Assembly (NCBI GenBank): GCA_934464705.1
Contig: CAKSKB010000012.1
Span: 19,881-83,880 of the forward strand
Source of the DNA: an uncultured Clostridia bacterium
Lineage (GTDB): Bacteria; Bacillota; Clostridia; HGM11514
Reading direction: 5' to 3'
Length of the DNA stretch: 64,000 nt
The notes under the pieces were generated by a model. The model saw nothing but the letters and a program-made list of their open reading frames with translations. It was not told where the DNA came from and did no database searches. The translations under genes and the position numbers were made by a program. Of the stretch, positions 49,716-59,223 are shown in pieces (within the stretch, counting starts at the first letter, position 1; every line of letters starts with the position of its first letter).

Positions 49716-51761
49716 ATGTTGAATTTTTCAAACACATCGACAATTTATGTTTCGCAGAAATCCGGAAAGGACTATTATTCCGGCTTCACACCCGAGTACG
49801 GAAAAGACGGGAACGGTCCGCTGGACTCTCTCGAATCCGCCCTTCTGAAGGCGTATCAGCTGAGGGCGTCGGGGTATGCGCAGCCGCTCACCGTCTGCAT
49901 TACGGACGATGAATACTATCTCCCGAAAACGCTCAGCCTCGAGACGGAAAAGCTTTTGCCGAGATACGCAGACAACAATGCGGTTTCGGATATAGCGTTT
50001 GAACCGTTCGGCAATAAGCGCTGCAAAGTTATAGGCGGCAGGAAAATCGAGGGGTTCAGGGAGGATACATTCAACGGCAAAAAGTGCCTTTCGGCGTTTG
50101 TTCCGGAAATGAAGTCCGGAGAGATGCGCTTTACCGACCTCTATGTTGACGGAAAACGGGCAAAACTCACAAGATACCCGAAAACCGGCACGCTCCGCTG
50201 CATAGATACCGAGAAAAATGAGGGCGAGCTTTTCACGCCTTCAAAGTGGTTTATCGCCAAACGGGAGGACCTGAACGGGCTTTCAAATATTGAGGACGCA
50301 ATCGTAAGCTATTATCATTACTGGATTGATGAGCACTCCCCCGTTGAAAGCTATGACGCCGAAACAGGCAAGCTCACGATGGCATACAGAAGCCGCTTTC
50401 TTATAACGAACAAATATGACGAAAACAATGCGGCAAATCTCGAATATTATATTGAGAATATTCCGGAACTTTTTGAAAATCCGGGCGAATGGTACGCCGA
50501 CAACAAAAACGGAATGATTTATTACCTTCCGGAAAGCGAGGAACAGACGGCAGACAGCATAACGGTTTACGCCCCCACGCTTTCATCGCTTGCCGATATA
50601 AAGGGCAGCGAGGCGGAAAAGGCAAGCAATATACGCTTCAGGGGACTGGATTTCATGTGCTCAAAGGGCGACTACGCAAGCGTGAGCGGTCTTAATGGCG
50701 CTGCGGACACGGAAGAGGAACCCTTCGGAAGCGACTGCCAGTCTGTTTCGGGCGCACCGGGAGCAATTAATTTAAGCTTTGCGGAAAACTGCTCGTTTGA
50801 GGACTGCGGATTTCTCAACCTCGGGATTCACGGAATTTCGATAGAAAAGGGCTGCGAAGGAATAAGGATTGAAAACTGCCGTTTTTACGACCTCGGCGCA
50901 GGCGGAATAAGAATTTTCGGCGGTGCATATGAGGAGGACGAAACCTTACGCACACATCACAACACCGTAAGGGGCTGCGATATTTCGTACTGCGGCAGAA
51001 GATACGCCGCCGGCTGCGGAATACTTGCCTGCCATACATACTGCAACGAAATATCGGATAATACGATAAGCTATCTTGACTATTCGGGCATTTCCGTCGG
51101 CTGGGTGTGGGGCTACCAGAACACCGTAACGCACGACAATATCATAAGACGGAACCACATCCACCATATCGGTATGGGAAACCTCTCCGACATGGGCGGA
51201 ATATACATTTTGGGCCGCCAGAGGGGCACGGTCGTGTCAGATAATGTTATCCACGATGTAATCTGCAGCCATTACGGCGGCTGGGGAATATATACGGACG
51301 AGGGCAGCAGTTTTGTAACGGTTGAAAACAATATTGTGTACAGCTGCTCGTCAAACTGCTACCATCAGCACTACGGCAGCTATAATGTAATCAAAAACAA
51401 TATCTTTGCCCGCGCCGGGGAAGATTTGGTGCGGTGCTCGATTCCCGAAATGCACCCGTGCATTATGCTTGAAAGAAATATTCTGATTGCGGACGGCACG
51501 CCCGTTTTCTCAAGCTGCTATAAGATGAACGGAATCAATCCGGGAATGCAGTCGCACTCGAATATTATATTTGACACCAAAAATCCCGAGCCGTGCATAT
51601 TCACGGTCGGCGATAAAAAATACACCCTGACGGAAGCGCAGGCACTCGGAACCGAAATCGGCAGCGTCACGGCGGACCCTGAGGTAAACGAAAAATATGA
51701 GCTTTCCGAAAACTCACCGGCATATAAGCTTGGATTTAAGAAAATAAACAGATTCATTTAA
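49716..51761 (+). CDS. Right-handed beta-helix glycan-active protein, cytoplasmic
   Basis: 681 residues, no signal peptide. N-terminus YVSQKSGKDYYSGFTPEYG resembles the start of beta-helix glycosidases; the helix core holds GCDISYCGRRYAAGCGI, SDMGGIYILGRQRGT and SHYGGWGIYTDEGSS, a set I associate with GH141-like proteins. The acidic residues in DMGG and TDEG are candidate catalytic or metal ligands. Likely hydrolyses an imported oligosaccharide. Twelve bases after the transporter gene, so same operon. Family assignment is by memory of motifs and moderately sure. Confidence 0.75.
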   Translation: MLNFSNTSTIYVSQKSGKDYYSGFTPEYGKDGNGPLDSLESALLKAYQLRASGYAQPLTVCITDDEYYLPKTLSLETEKLLPRYADNNAVSDIAFEPFGNKRCKVIGGRKIEGFREDTFNGKKCLSAFVPEMKSGEMRFTDLYVDGKRAKLTRYPKTGTLRCIDTEKNEGELFTPSKWFIAKREDLNGLSNIEDAIVSYYHYWIDEHSPVESYDAETGKLTMAYRSRFLITNKYDENNAANLEYYIENIPELFENPGEWYADNKNGMIYYLPESEEQTADSITVYAPTLSSLADIKGSEAEKASNIRFRGLDFMCSKGDYASVSGLNGAADTEEEPFGSDCQSVSGAPGAINLSFAENCSFEDCGFLNLGIHGISIEKGCEGIRIENCRFYDLGAGGIRIFGGAYEEDETLRTHHNTVRGCDISYCGRRYAAGCGILACHTYCNEISDNTISYLDYSGISVGWVWGYQNTVTHDNIIRRNHIHHIGMGNLSDMGGIYILGRQRGTVVSDNVIHDVICSHYGGWGIYTDEGSSFVTVENNIVYSCSSNCYHQHYGSYNVIKNNIFARAGEDLVRCSIPEMHPCIMLERNILIADGTPVFSSCYKMNGINPGMQSHSNIIFDTKNPEPCIFTVGDKKYTLTEAQALGTEIGSVTADPEVNEKYELSENSPAYKLGFKKINRFI

Positions 51762-51763
51762 TT

Positions 51764-51807
51764 AAAAACCCGCCGAAGCAAAAAATAATTTTGCTTTGGC
51801 GGGTTTT
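51764..51807. terminator. Terminator between the beta-helix gene and the 115-residue gene
   Basis: Stem AAAACCCGCCgAAGCAAAA/TTTTGCTTtGGCGGGTTTT (18 pairs with one mismatch). Symmetrical, serves both converging genes. Confidence 0.85.
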
Positions 51808-52153
51808 ACCGTGAATACTTTTTTCTTTTCCTTTTTCTTTTCTCTCGCCTGTATATGTTATCGGTTACTTTTCCGTCTTCAATCAGCTGCCTCAAAATAT
51901 CCGATACATAAAACAAGCATCTTGAAATTCTCTCATTATTAACAATATCGTCTTCCGGAATATCGGTGCCATCAAGCGGATTTACACCGTTTGCAAGCTT
52001 TTCTGTATACTTTTTTGCTCTCTCCATTAATGCTTTATCAAATATTTTTGCTCTATCTGTTAATACCTGTTTAGCAACTTTTTTATCTACAAGAGAGAGC
52101 TGCTTGTTCTTAAATTCCGACAAATCACCTACATAATCCTCTTTTGTAATCAT
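51806..52153 (-). CDS. Conserved-looking 115-residue protein of unknown function
   Basis: Starts MITKEDYVGDLSEFKNKQ with GAGGTGA 6-7 bases upstream; an extended start at 52210 is unlikely. Mostly helical; DPLDGTDIPEDDIVNNERISRCLFYVSDILRQLIEDG-like segment (about 55-95) and a strongly basic end (REKRKRKRKKYSR), which could bind nucleic acid. Own promoter at 52179-52207. Not recognised. Confidence 0.75.
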   Translation of the reverse strand: MITKEDYVGDLSEFKNKQLSLVDKKVAKQVLTDRAKIFDKALMERAKKYTEKLANGVNPLDGTDIPEDDIVNNERISRCLFYVSDILRQLIEDGKVTDNIYRREKRKRKRKKYSR

Positions 52154-52178
52154 TTTTATCACCTCAGACCTTATAACT

Positions 52179-52207
52179 ATTTTAACACAAAAACGAAAAC
52201 AAATCAA
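52179..52207 (-). promoter_or_regulatory. Promoter of the 115-residue gene
   Basis: Minus strand TTGATT (52207-52202), 17 bp, TAAAAT (52184-52179). Confidence 0.6.
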
Positions 52208-52266
52208 CATTTTTTGATAAAACAGTTAAAAATTGGGGTGGTTTTTTGTTTACTCACCGTAAAAAC

Positions 52267-52293
52267 AAAAAGCCCGGATATCCGGACTTTTTT
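52267..52293 (-). terminator. Terminator of the VanY-type gene
   Basis: AAAAAG-c-CCGGA/TCCGG-a-CTTTTTT hairpin just after the stop at 52304 on the minus strand. Confidence 0.7.
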
Positions 52294-52303
52294 GACAAAA
52301 GTT

Positions 52304-53491
52304 TTATTTAAACTCGTTTACCGACACATATTTTGCATAATATTCTTCATAAGTTATGCCTTCATCGTGAATTATTTTTGCGGCTTCGGTGCCTACATAA
52401 CGGTAATGCCACGGCTCGTAGGCATATCCGGTAATCCACTCTTTGCCCTTCTGGTATCTCAAAATGAATCCGTATTCATGCGCATGTTTTTGCAGCCATC
52501 TGAATTCCGGAGTGTATTCAAATATACCCTCAACTGAGTTTATATCCACCGCAAGCCCTGTCTGGTGCTCGGAGGAGCGGGGTCTTGCCGAATAATTATC
52601 CGCATGGGTTTTGCCGGAGGTGCTCACATAATAATTATACAGATTTCTCTGATAGTCCTCCGTACGGTAAGCCGAAACGACCTTCATTGTAAGCCCTTCT
52701 CTTTTGGCGGCGTCAGCCATCTGCACATATTTTTCATAAGCCACGCCGGCAAGAAGATACTCTTTCCCGTCATTCACCGTATATTCCGTTTTCATATTGA
52801 CAAGATTATACTGTTTAAATCCCGACGGCAGAAGATTATATTTATTGACCAGCACCCTAAGCTCATAGGGGTGTTCTATTGTGGTTGTGTTTTCGTAAAA
52901 AGGATAATCAAGCCCGAGATTCACTCTGAAAATAACATCCTGTATACCGAGTGACGGGTTATTGGAATGATAATTTAAGTATCTGTGGAATCTTTCGGGG
53001 TAAAAGTTGCTGCCGCCGCTTACATCCAGCACATCTTTAATGATTTTGTTATAATCGTTATTAAAAATCTGCTTCTGAATGTGCATCTGTCCGTTTTCGT
53101 ACGAAATACCGTCGGTGCAAAATGCGGACGACACCATATCAACAGGAATATATGCCGAACCGTTCTCCAGAACCGAAGGATTGTCAAACACCCTTTGGTC
53201 GCCGTTGACCGTGATTGTGTTTGTCCCGACATTGTGGCGTATTATATCGCCGTCACGGGAGAGTGCAAGAATCTGATTATCACGGCTCCTGTAGAACAAC
53301 TGTGCACCGAGGTTTTCAAAAACCGCTCTTACGGGAACATAATTCGCATTGTTCAGGACAACATATGTACATCCGATATCCGAACCGTTAAAAAGAATTT
53401 CAAAGCCGCTTTCCGCATCAATTGCGTTTGCGGTTATGAATGAGGTAATCAGCGCAATCCCGATTACAATCATTGCCAGCTTTTTTTTCAT
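52304..53491 (-). CDS. D-alanyl-D-alanine carboxypeptidase (VanY/M15B) with stalk domain
   Basis: 395 residues from the ATG at 53491 (GGAGTGA site). Signal peptide (1-25), copper-amine-oxidase-type stalk domain (about 30-135; NYVPVRAVFENLGAQLFY and AYIPVDMVSSAF), and a zinc M15B peptidase domain with SEHQTGLAVDIN (Zn His and Asp) and EPWHYRYVG (catalytic Glu and Zn His). Trims the terminal D-Ala of peptidoglycan stem peptides outside the cell. A longer frame upstream enters the tRNA-Tyr gene and is not used. Confidence 0.9.
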   Translation of the reverse strand: MKKKLAMIVIGIALITSFITANAIDAESGFEILFNGSDIGCTYVVLNNANYVPVRAVFENLGAQLFYRSRDNQILALSRDGDIIRHNVGTNTITVNGDQRVFDNPSVLENGSAYIPVDMVSSAFCTDGISYENGQMHIQKQIFNNDYNKIIKDVLDVSGGSNFYPERFHRYLNYHSNNPSLGIQDVIFRVNLGLDYPFYENTTTIEHPYELRVLVNKYNLLPSGFKQYNLVNMKTEYTVNDGKEYLLAGVAYEKYVQMADAAKREGLTMKVVSAYRTEDYQRNLYNYYVSTSGKTHADNYSARPRSSEHQTGLAVDINSVEGIFEYTPEFRWLQKHAHEYGFILRYQKGKEWITGYAYEPWHYRYVGTEAAKIIHDEGITYEEYYAKYVSVNEFK

Positions 53492-53623
53492 AAAAGTCAC
53501 TCCGTATTTTAATTTTCCGAAAAACCGATACACCGATATACAATGAAAGGATTTTTGCGGTTTTTGTATCCCGACACTTTCCGATATTGCTCTTTTGCGG
53601 AACAGCGTGAAAATGTAATAAGT

Positions 53624-53659
53624 AAAATCGACATTCCTCCGATGAAGAATGTCGATTTT
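53624..53659 (-). terminator. Terminator of the tRNA-Thr/tRNA-Tyr unit
   Basis: Perfect 13-bp stem AAAATCGACATTC/GAATGTCGATTTT immediately 3' of tRNA-Tyr on the minus strand. Confidence 0.8.
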
Positions 53660-53744
53660 TGGTGGAGGGAGATGGATTCGAACCATCGAAGTCACTGACA
53701 ACAGATTTACAGTCTGCCCCCTTTGGCCACTCGGGAACCCCTCC
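53660..53744 (-). tRNA. tRNA-Tyr (anticodon GTA)
   Basis: 85-nt class II tRNA with a long variable arm, acceptor GGAGGGG/CCCTCC, anticodon loop CTGTAAA, T loop TTCGAAT and an encoded CCA. Confidence 0.95.
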
Positions 53745-53752
53745 GTGTATTA

Positions 53753-53825
53753 AGCTGGTGATGGGACTCGAACCCGCGACCTGCTGATTACAAATCAGCT
53801 GCTCTACCAATTGAGCTACACCAGC
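53753..53825 (-). tRNA. tRNA-Thr (anticodon TGT)
   Basis: 73 nt; acceptor GCTGGTG/CACCAGC, anticodon loop TTTGTAA (anticodon TGT), T loop TTCGAGT. No encoded CCA. 8 bp before tRNA-Tyr, same transcript. Confidence 0.94.
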
Positions 53826-53913
53826 GCATCACTTGCGACAACGAAATGTATTATACCATAAATTTTCGATTATGTCAATACCTTTTTTCAAAAAAATTGT
53901 TTTTTGCCGCAAA

Positions 53914-55050
53914 TTATATCTTTTTCTTCATTTTCTTATCGTACATATTATCATCGGCGGACGAAATAAGCTCCTGAACGCTTTGATTTCTGTCGGTATA
54001 CTCCGCACAGCCTATGCTGACGCTTACGGTATATGCAAGGTTTTCCTCTGCGCTTTTTCTCTTAACCTCACTGTGAATTTTCCCGTGCAGGACGGCAATA
54101 TCTCCGCTGCAGCCAAGCTTTTGAATCACCGCAAACTCATCCCCTCCGTAACGCGCGCAAATGCCGCCCGACTCGATGCAGATATCCTTAAGCACCGACG
54201 CCACCATTTTAAGCACTCTGTCGCCCTCGCCGTGACCGTAAACATCGTTTATCTGCTTAAAAGAGTCAATATCGATAAACAGAAAATACAGCCTTTCCCC
54301 GTAATTAAGGGAGGCGGTTTCTTCCTCGGCTATTCTGATGATTGCACGGCGGTTTCTTATTCCGGTGAGGTTGTCGGTTGAAATAAGCATCTGGAGCGAA
54401 TTGATATACATAATAAGAAACGAAAACACAATCCCTGTCGCTGCAATCGAAACACCCTCTGCCGCGACCTGTAGAATGCCGCAGAATACCGTTACTCCGA
54501 CGAGCATTATTATAGTAAGCAAATCGCTTCGGTACTCATGTTTCGAGCCGAAAAACGCAAGATAAATCCGCCTTACGGCAATCGCCGCAATATATCCGTA
54601 GGATATAACCATCTGCATAAAAAACAGCGGACCTCTGCGGTAATGCGCACTGCCGTCGATAAAGAACATGCATCCGTTGAAGGCAGACAAAACCGCAAGC
54701 ACAACCAAAACCGCAAGCGGAACGGCCGTTACGGCAAGCAAAGCCCTGCTTTTGAAAATTCTGCTTTTTGAGGCAGATTCAAAATACAAAAACATAAAAT
54801 ATGAAGAAAAACCAAGACAAACAAAGTACATTATATTGATAAAATACATCAAAGAAACAGGACTTGCCGTTCCGCTGACCAGCTCCCAAAGCAAATCAAA
54901 CAGACCTGCCCCGACCGCACAGCATACGGAATGTAAGAACAAACGGTTCAGCCTGGTTTGCCACGCACCGACCCTATGCACCTTGAATGCAATAACAATC
55001 AGAACCGCAATGCAGAAAATACTTATTTCGTAGTAAAGCAAAGTGTTCAT
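53914..55050 (-). CDS. Membrane diguanylate cyclase (GGDEF)
   Basis: 378 residues from the ATG at 55050 (GGAGGG site). Seven or so membrane helices (residues 5-210) as an input module, then a GGDEF domain with DNLTGIRNRR, FLFIDIDSFKQINDVYGH and the active site ARYGGDEFAVI. No RxxD inhibitory site is visible before the GGDEF motif. Makes c-di-GMP. A long GTAT microsatellite lies about 100 bp upstream. Confidence 0.92.
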   Translation of the reverse strand: MNTLLYYEISIFCIAVLIVIAFKVHRVGAWQTRLNRLFLHSVCCAVGAGLFDLLWELVSGTASPVSLMYFINIMYFVCLGFSSYFMFLYFESASKSRIFKSRALLAVTAVPLAVLVVLAVLSAFNGCMFFIDGSAHYRRGPLFFMQMVISYGYIAAIAVRRIYLAFFGSKHEYRSDLLTIIMLVGVTVFCGILQVAAEGVSIAATGIVFSFLIMYINSLQMLISTDNLTGIRNRRAIIRIAEEETASLNYGERLYFLFIDIDSFKQINDVYGHGEGDRVLKMVASVLKDICIESGGICARYGGDEFAVIQKLGCSGDIAVLHGKIHSEVKRKSAEENLAYTVSVSIGCAEYTDRNQSVQELISSADDNMYDKKMKKKI

Positions 55051-55155
55051 ATTAAGCCCTCCGTAAAAATTCGCACAATACCGATATTTTCGGCGGAGAC
55101 TATGTAAACTCAAAAAACAACTGCAAATTTCTGCATATTTTTACGGACAAATGCC

Positions 55156-55228
<73 letters not shown>

Positions 55229-55371
55229 GCTTATCACGGCACATACGGCTTGTCAACCCCTTTTAAACAAATTTTTCGGAATTTTTTCCGTTGCTCTCCC
55301 CCTATTATATCTTTATTTTACCAAAAAACCTGTCAAATGTCAATGTTTTTGAAAATATTTTGCCCGACCGT

Positions 55372-56808
55372 TTATTTTTCACCTATTGTATATAATTTTT
55401 TGCCGCCGTGGCCGCCGAATATCTGCCATGTACCGGCCCCGAGGCGTGCGAAAAGCGAACGCCTTTCATCGGCGCAAAGCTTGGGGTCGGTATCGACCGA
55501 GGTCATCAGTATCGGCGCATAGCGGTTATAAAGCGCCTGCTGCGAGGTCATGTCCTTAAGATTAACAAAAACATCGCCGCTGAAAACTACATGATTTTCA
55601 TAATCTATCAGAATCGTTTCCCCCGGAAGATGACCGCCCTTCCCGCGGTACACCTCAAAATGCAGGTCGGCAAAACCGAAGCTTCCCGTGCGTTCAAGCG
55701 CCCCGGTGCCGCTCGGATTTCTGTCGATAATCTTAATTTTGCGGGGGTCTGCCGGTTTATATGATGTAAGAATCTTGCAAATCTGTATGTACGGCCTGTG
55801 AAGCGGATTTTGCTCACGGTAGCCGTTGCCGTTTTCGCTTTCAAGCCGCAGACATTCCGCCGTGCCGCCGCTTGCATAAATCGTGTCAAAATCGCTGAGA
55901 AGTCCGCAGTGGTCAACATCCGCATGGGTAACAAGAATCCGCTTTTCGCTTTTATCAAAATCGGGTATAACATCACGGAATATCCTGTGCATTTCATCTT
56001 TGCAGTATGCATAGCCGCTGTCAATAAACAAAAAATCGCTGCCGCTTCGGATAATTGCGGTGTTGCTGCCGCAGGGCGGCTCAATCAGGACTATATCGGT
56101 CCTGTCCGTTACGGGGTGGGTTGAAATTCTCGGAACAAACTCGCTGCCCCTCGACTTTGAAAGCAGCTCGCAGAATCGGCTTATACTGTCAAATGTGCGG
56201 TAAGGCGAAACCCCCGATTCGTCCAGCTGCTGCATTGCAAGGTTGGTGTTTACCAAAAGCGCCTCCCTCGAATCCTCCGAAATATGCATAAGCGATGCAA
56301 GTTCGTCCACAAAATGAATGTAAAACAGGCTGTTGTCATAAATCTTGTCGGCATGATTATAATCAATGATTCTCACATCGCATATCTTGCCCGCAGCGGC
56401 GAGAAATTCCCTGATTTTATCGGACTCCCCCGCAACAATCCCCATTTTGAAGTACTGAAAATCCGACCCGTTTTCCTGAGAACTTATATAAGAAATGTTA
56501 AAATTAAACTCGCTGATAAGTTCAAGTACCGCCGTAACGCTGCCCGGAACATCTCTGAGTTTAAACTCCATAAGAATAACGCTTTTTCCGCCGTCGCTCG
56601 TTTGCAGATATCCGATTTTCCGCAGACCTTCCGCAGCTTTTTCAAGATTTCCCTCCGTGCCCTCCGCATCTATAAAAAGCATATGCGAATCCACAGCTTT
56701 GTTGTAGCTTACCCTGGTAATATTAACGCCGATTTCCGCAAAACAGCGGCTCGCCTTAAGGAATGCGCCGATATGATTCGGCATAACCGTAACAAATGTT
56801 TTCTTCAT
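55372..56808 (-). CDS. ACT-ACT-metallo-beta-lactamase-fold protein
   Basis: 478 residues. Two ACT domains at the N-terminus (about 3-72 and 76-150; TVMPNHIGAFLKASRCFAEIGVNITRVSY and LRDVPGSVTAVLELISEFNFNISYIS), then an MBL-fold hydrolase (about 235-475) with the metal motif THADVDHCG (H295, D297, D299, H300) and HLPGETILID and FSGDVFVN. The usual HxHxDH has Asp in place of the second His. ACT domains bind amino acids, so the hydrolase is probably allosterically tuned by one. Ends with GGHGG near the C-terminus. Substrate unknown. Confidence 0.85.
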   Translation of the reverse strand: MKKTFVTVMPNHIGAFLKASRCFAEIGVNITRVSYNKAVDSHMLFIDAEGTEGNLEKAAEGLRKIGYLQTSDGGKSVILMEFKLRDVPGSVTAVLELISEFNFNISYISSQENGSDFQYFKMGIVAGESDKIREFLAAAGKICDVRIIDYNHADKIYDNSLFYIHFVDELASLMHISEDSREALLVNTNLAMQQLDESGVSPYRTFDSISRFCELLSKSRGSEFVPRISTHPVTDRTDIVLIEPPCGSNTAIIRSGSDFLFIDSGYAYCKDEMHRIFRDVIPDFDKSEKRILVTHADVDHCGLLSDFDTIYASGGTAECLRLESENGNGYREQNPLHRPYIQICKILTSYKPADPRKIKIIDRNPSGTGALERTGSFGFADLHFEVYRGKGGHLPGETILIDYENHVVFSGDVFVNLKDMTSQQALYNRYAPILMTSVDTDPKLCADERRSLFARLGAGTWQIFGGHGGKKLYTIGEK

Positions 56809-56882
56809 TAAAAACAGCTCCGTTGACTTGAAAGTATACCTATATTATATAACAAAACCGAAAGATTTGCAAGATTAAGATT

Positions 56883-57695
56883 TTATGCTTCGATATTTTC
56901 AAGAGCATTTTTCCGCAGTTTAAGAGGAGATATTCCCAAAATCCGTTTGAAAACCGCGGCAAAATAGCTGCTGTTGTTAAAGCCGCACATGGCGGCGATT
57001 TGGGTTATATGATAATTCGTGGTCACAAGCAGCCGCTGCGCATTTTTTATTCTCACTATGGAAATATATTCGCTTATGTTAAACCCCGTTGCGGCTTTGA
57101 ACTGCCGTGACAGGTGGCTTTTGCTGACCGCAAATTTTTTTGAAAGCAGCCCGAGAGTGATTTCCGACGAATAGTTATCGGTAATGTATTTTGCGATTTT
57201 GTGAAACACCTGTGAATCCTCCGCATTCGGAACCGCACGCCTGTCGGTTCTTGCAATGCGTATGAGAAGCGTTTCGATACAGCAGCGAATCATATCCGTA
57301 CTGAACCCGTCTTTTTCCCTGTCTTCCTTTTCTATTACAGAGAGCAGCGGCGCAAGCTTTGCGGCACCCGGAATATAAAACCTTTCAAAGCATTTGAATA
57401 TCGGGTCATCCTTTTCCCTATTGAGAAATTCGCATCTGAACGAAAGCAGAATGCGTTGCATAGCCTTGTTTTCCCTGCTTGCGGTCTTATGAATTACATT
57501 GGGCGCAATCAGAATCATATCTCCGGCGCTAAGGTCGAATGTCATATTCTCGATAAAATATCGCACCTTGCCCTCTGCGAGATAATAGATTTCGTAATGC
57601 TCATGATAATGACGGTTTGCCATAGATACCGGATTTTTACGAAAATCGCGCCTTATTGCATATTCGTTTATACACTCGTTTGAAAACTCAATCAT
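56883..57695 (-). CDS. AraC-family regulator of the galacturonate cluster
   Basis: 270 residues from the ATG at 57695 (GGGAGG site). Cupin N-terminal half (HYHEHYEIYYLAEGKVRYFIEN) and C-terminal AraC domain (LGLLSKKFAVSKSHLSRQFK, ITQIAAMCGFNNSSYFAAVFKRILGISPLKLRK). Divergent from GH4-uxaB-uxaA, whose activator it probably is. Confidence 0.88.
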   Translation of the reverse strand: MIEFSNECINEYAIRRDFRKNPVSMANRHYHEHYEIYYLAEGKVRYFIENMTFDLSAGDMILIAPNVIHKTASRENKAMQRILLSFRCEFLNREKDDPIFKCFERFYIPGAAKLAPLLSVIEKEDREKDGFSTDMIRCCIETLLIRIARTDRRAVPNAEDSQVFHKIAKYITDNYSSEITLGLLSKKFAVSKSHLSRQFKAATGFNISEYISIVRIKNAQRLLVTTNYHITQIAAMCGFNNSSYFAAVFKRILGISPLKLRKNALENIEA

Positions 57696-57787
57696 CGCTA
57701 TCGCCTCCCGAATTGAATTATAACATTTTTCAGAAAAAATTTCAAGCAATATTTTATTGTTTTCAGCAAAATCAAGCATAATATTTA

Positions 57788-57816
57788 TTGAAATTATAAA
57801 AAATATGTTGTATAAT
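57788..57816 (+). promoter_or_regulatory. Promoter of the GH4-uxaB-uxaA operon
   Basis: TTGAAA (57788-57793), 17 bp, TATAAT (57811-57816), then TAGGAGG and the ATG at 57850. Confidence 0.75.
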
Positions 57817-57849
57817 GGTCGCAATAGTATTAATTTAGGAGGATTCATT

Positions 57850-59223
57850 ATGATAAAGGATCTTAAAATTGCATACATAGGCGGCGGCTCGAGAGGCTGG
57901 GCATGGGGACTTATGGCAAATCTTGCTCTGGCAGAGGACATCTGCGGTGAGGTTGCGCTCTATGACATCGATTTTGACGCCGCAAAGGCAAACGAAACCA
58001 TCGGCAACAAAATCAAGGCCGAAAAGGACTGCAAATCTCCGTGGAGCTATAAGGCATACGAAAAAATAAGCGACGCTCTCAGCGGTGCGGACTTTGTAAT
58101 TATATCCATTCTCCCGGGAACCTTCGATGAAATGGAAAGCGATGTTCACGCACCGGAAAAATTCGGAATATATCAGTCCGTCGGCGACACAAGCGGTCCC
58201 GGAGGGGTTATCCGTGCAATGCGCACAATTCCGATGTTTGAGGAAATTGCGCTTGAAATCAAGGCTAACTGCCCGAACGCATGGGTTATCAACTACACAA
58301 ACCCCATGACGGTTTGCATAAGAACATTGTACAAGGTATTTCCCGAAATAAAAGCCTTCGGGTGCTGCCATGAAGTTTTCGGCACACAAAAGCTTCTGGC
58401 GAATGTTCTTGACGAAACGGCAGGCATCAAAGATGTTAAAAGAGAAGATATTAAAGTCAATGTTGTCGGAATAAACCACTTCACATGGCTTACGGCGGCG
58501 CAGTACAAAAATATTGATATTTATCCCTTATATAAGAAATTCTGCGAAAAATACGCCGAAACCGGTTACGGCAAAAAAAGCGATAACAACTGGATGAACA
58601 GTGTTTTCGAGAGCGAAGAAAAAGTAAAAATGGATCTGTTTTTGAGATACGGAATAATCGCTGCCGCAGGCGACCGTCATCTTGCGGAGTTCTGCGACAA
58701 GGAATGGTATCTTGACAGCCCGGAAAGAGTAAAGGAAATGCATTTCAGCCTTACCCCCGTTTCGTGGCGCAAAAAGAATTTGAAGGAAAGGCTTGAAAAG
58801 TCCGCAAAGCTTGTAAGCGGAGAAATCGAATTTGAATTAAGCGACAACGGAGAAGAAGGCGTTGAGCAGATAAGAGCGCTTCTGGGTCTTTGTGATTTGG
58901 TTACAAATGTTAATATTCCGAATGTCGGGCAGATTCCGAACCTTCCGCTCGGTGTTGTGGTTGAAACGAATGCGGCGTTCAGGGCTGATTCGCTGCAGCC
59001 GGTTATGTCGGGCAATATCCCCGATGAAATATATGCTCTTATTTCAAGAATCGTCGGAGAACAGGAAATTACGGTAGATGCCGGGCTTGAAAGAAATCTC
59101 GAAAAGGCATTTCTTGCCTTTATCGCCGACCCTCTCGTAAACATCGGTATAAAGCAGGCAAGAGAATTATTTGACGAAATGATTTCCAATACCAAAAAGT
59201 ATTTGGAGGGTTTTAAAATATGA
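57850..59223 (+). CDS. GH4 family alpha-galacturonidase-type glycosidase
   Basis: 457 residues. NAD-binding Rossmann motif IAYIGGGSRGWAWG, the NYTNPM motif, metal ligands in CCHEVFG (Cys-His) and GINHFTW. The CHEV tetrapeptide is, from published work on Bacillus LplD as I recall it, the mark of GH4 alpha-galacturonidases. Mechanism: NAD- and Mn-dependent oxidation at C3. Would release galacturonate from short pectin fragments. AGGAGG site 7 bases before the ATG; 4-bp overlap with uxaB. Confidence 0.88.
   Translation: MIKDLKIAYIGGGSRGWAWGLMANLALAEDICGEVALYDIDFDAAKANETIGNKIKAEKDCKSPWSYKAYEKISDALSGADFVIISILPGTFDEMESDVHAPEKFGIYQSVGDTSGPGGVIRAMRTIPMFEEIALEIKANCPNAWVINYTNPMTVCIRTLYKVFPEIKAFGCCHEVFGTQKLLANVLDETAGIKDVKREDIKVNVVGINHFTWLTAAQYKNIDIYPLYKKFCEKYAETGYGKKSDNNWMNSVFESEEKVKMDLFLRYGIIAAAGDRHLAEFCDKEWYLDSPERVKEMHFSLTPVSWRKKNLKERLEKSAKLVSGEIEFELSDNGEEGVEQIRALLGLCDLVTNVNIPNVGQIPNLPLGVVVETNAAFRADSLQPVMSGNIPDEIYALISRIVGEQEITVDAGLERNLEKAFLAFIADPLVNIGIKQARELFDEMISNTKKYLEGFKI

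Noticed and set aside
53492..53701. N-terminal extension of the VanY-type protein
   Set aside because: It would start within the tRNA-Tyr gene and lacks a ribosome binding site, whereas 53491 has both an SD and a signal peptide.
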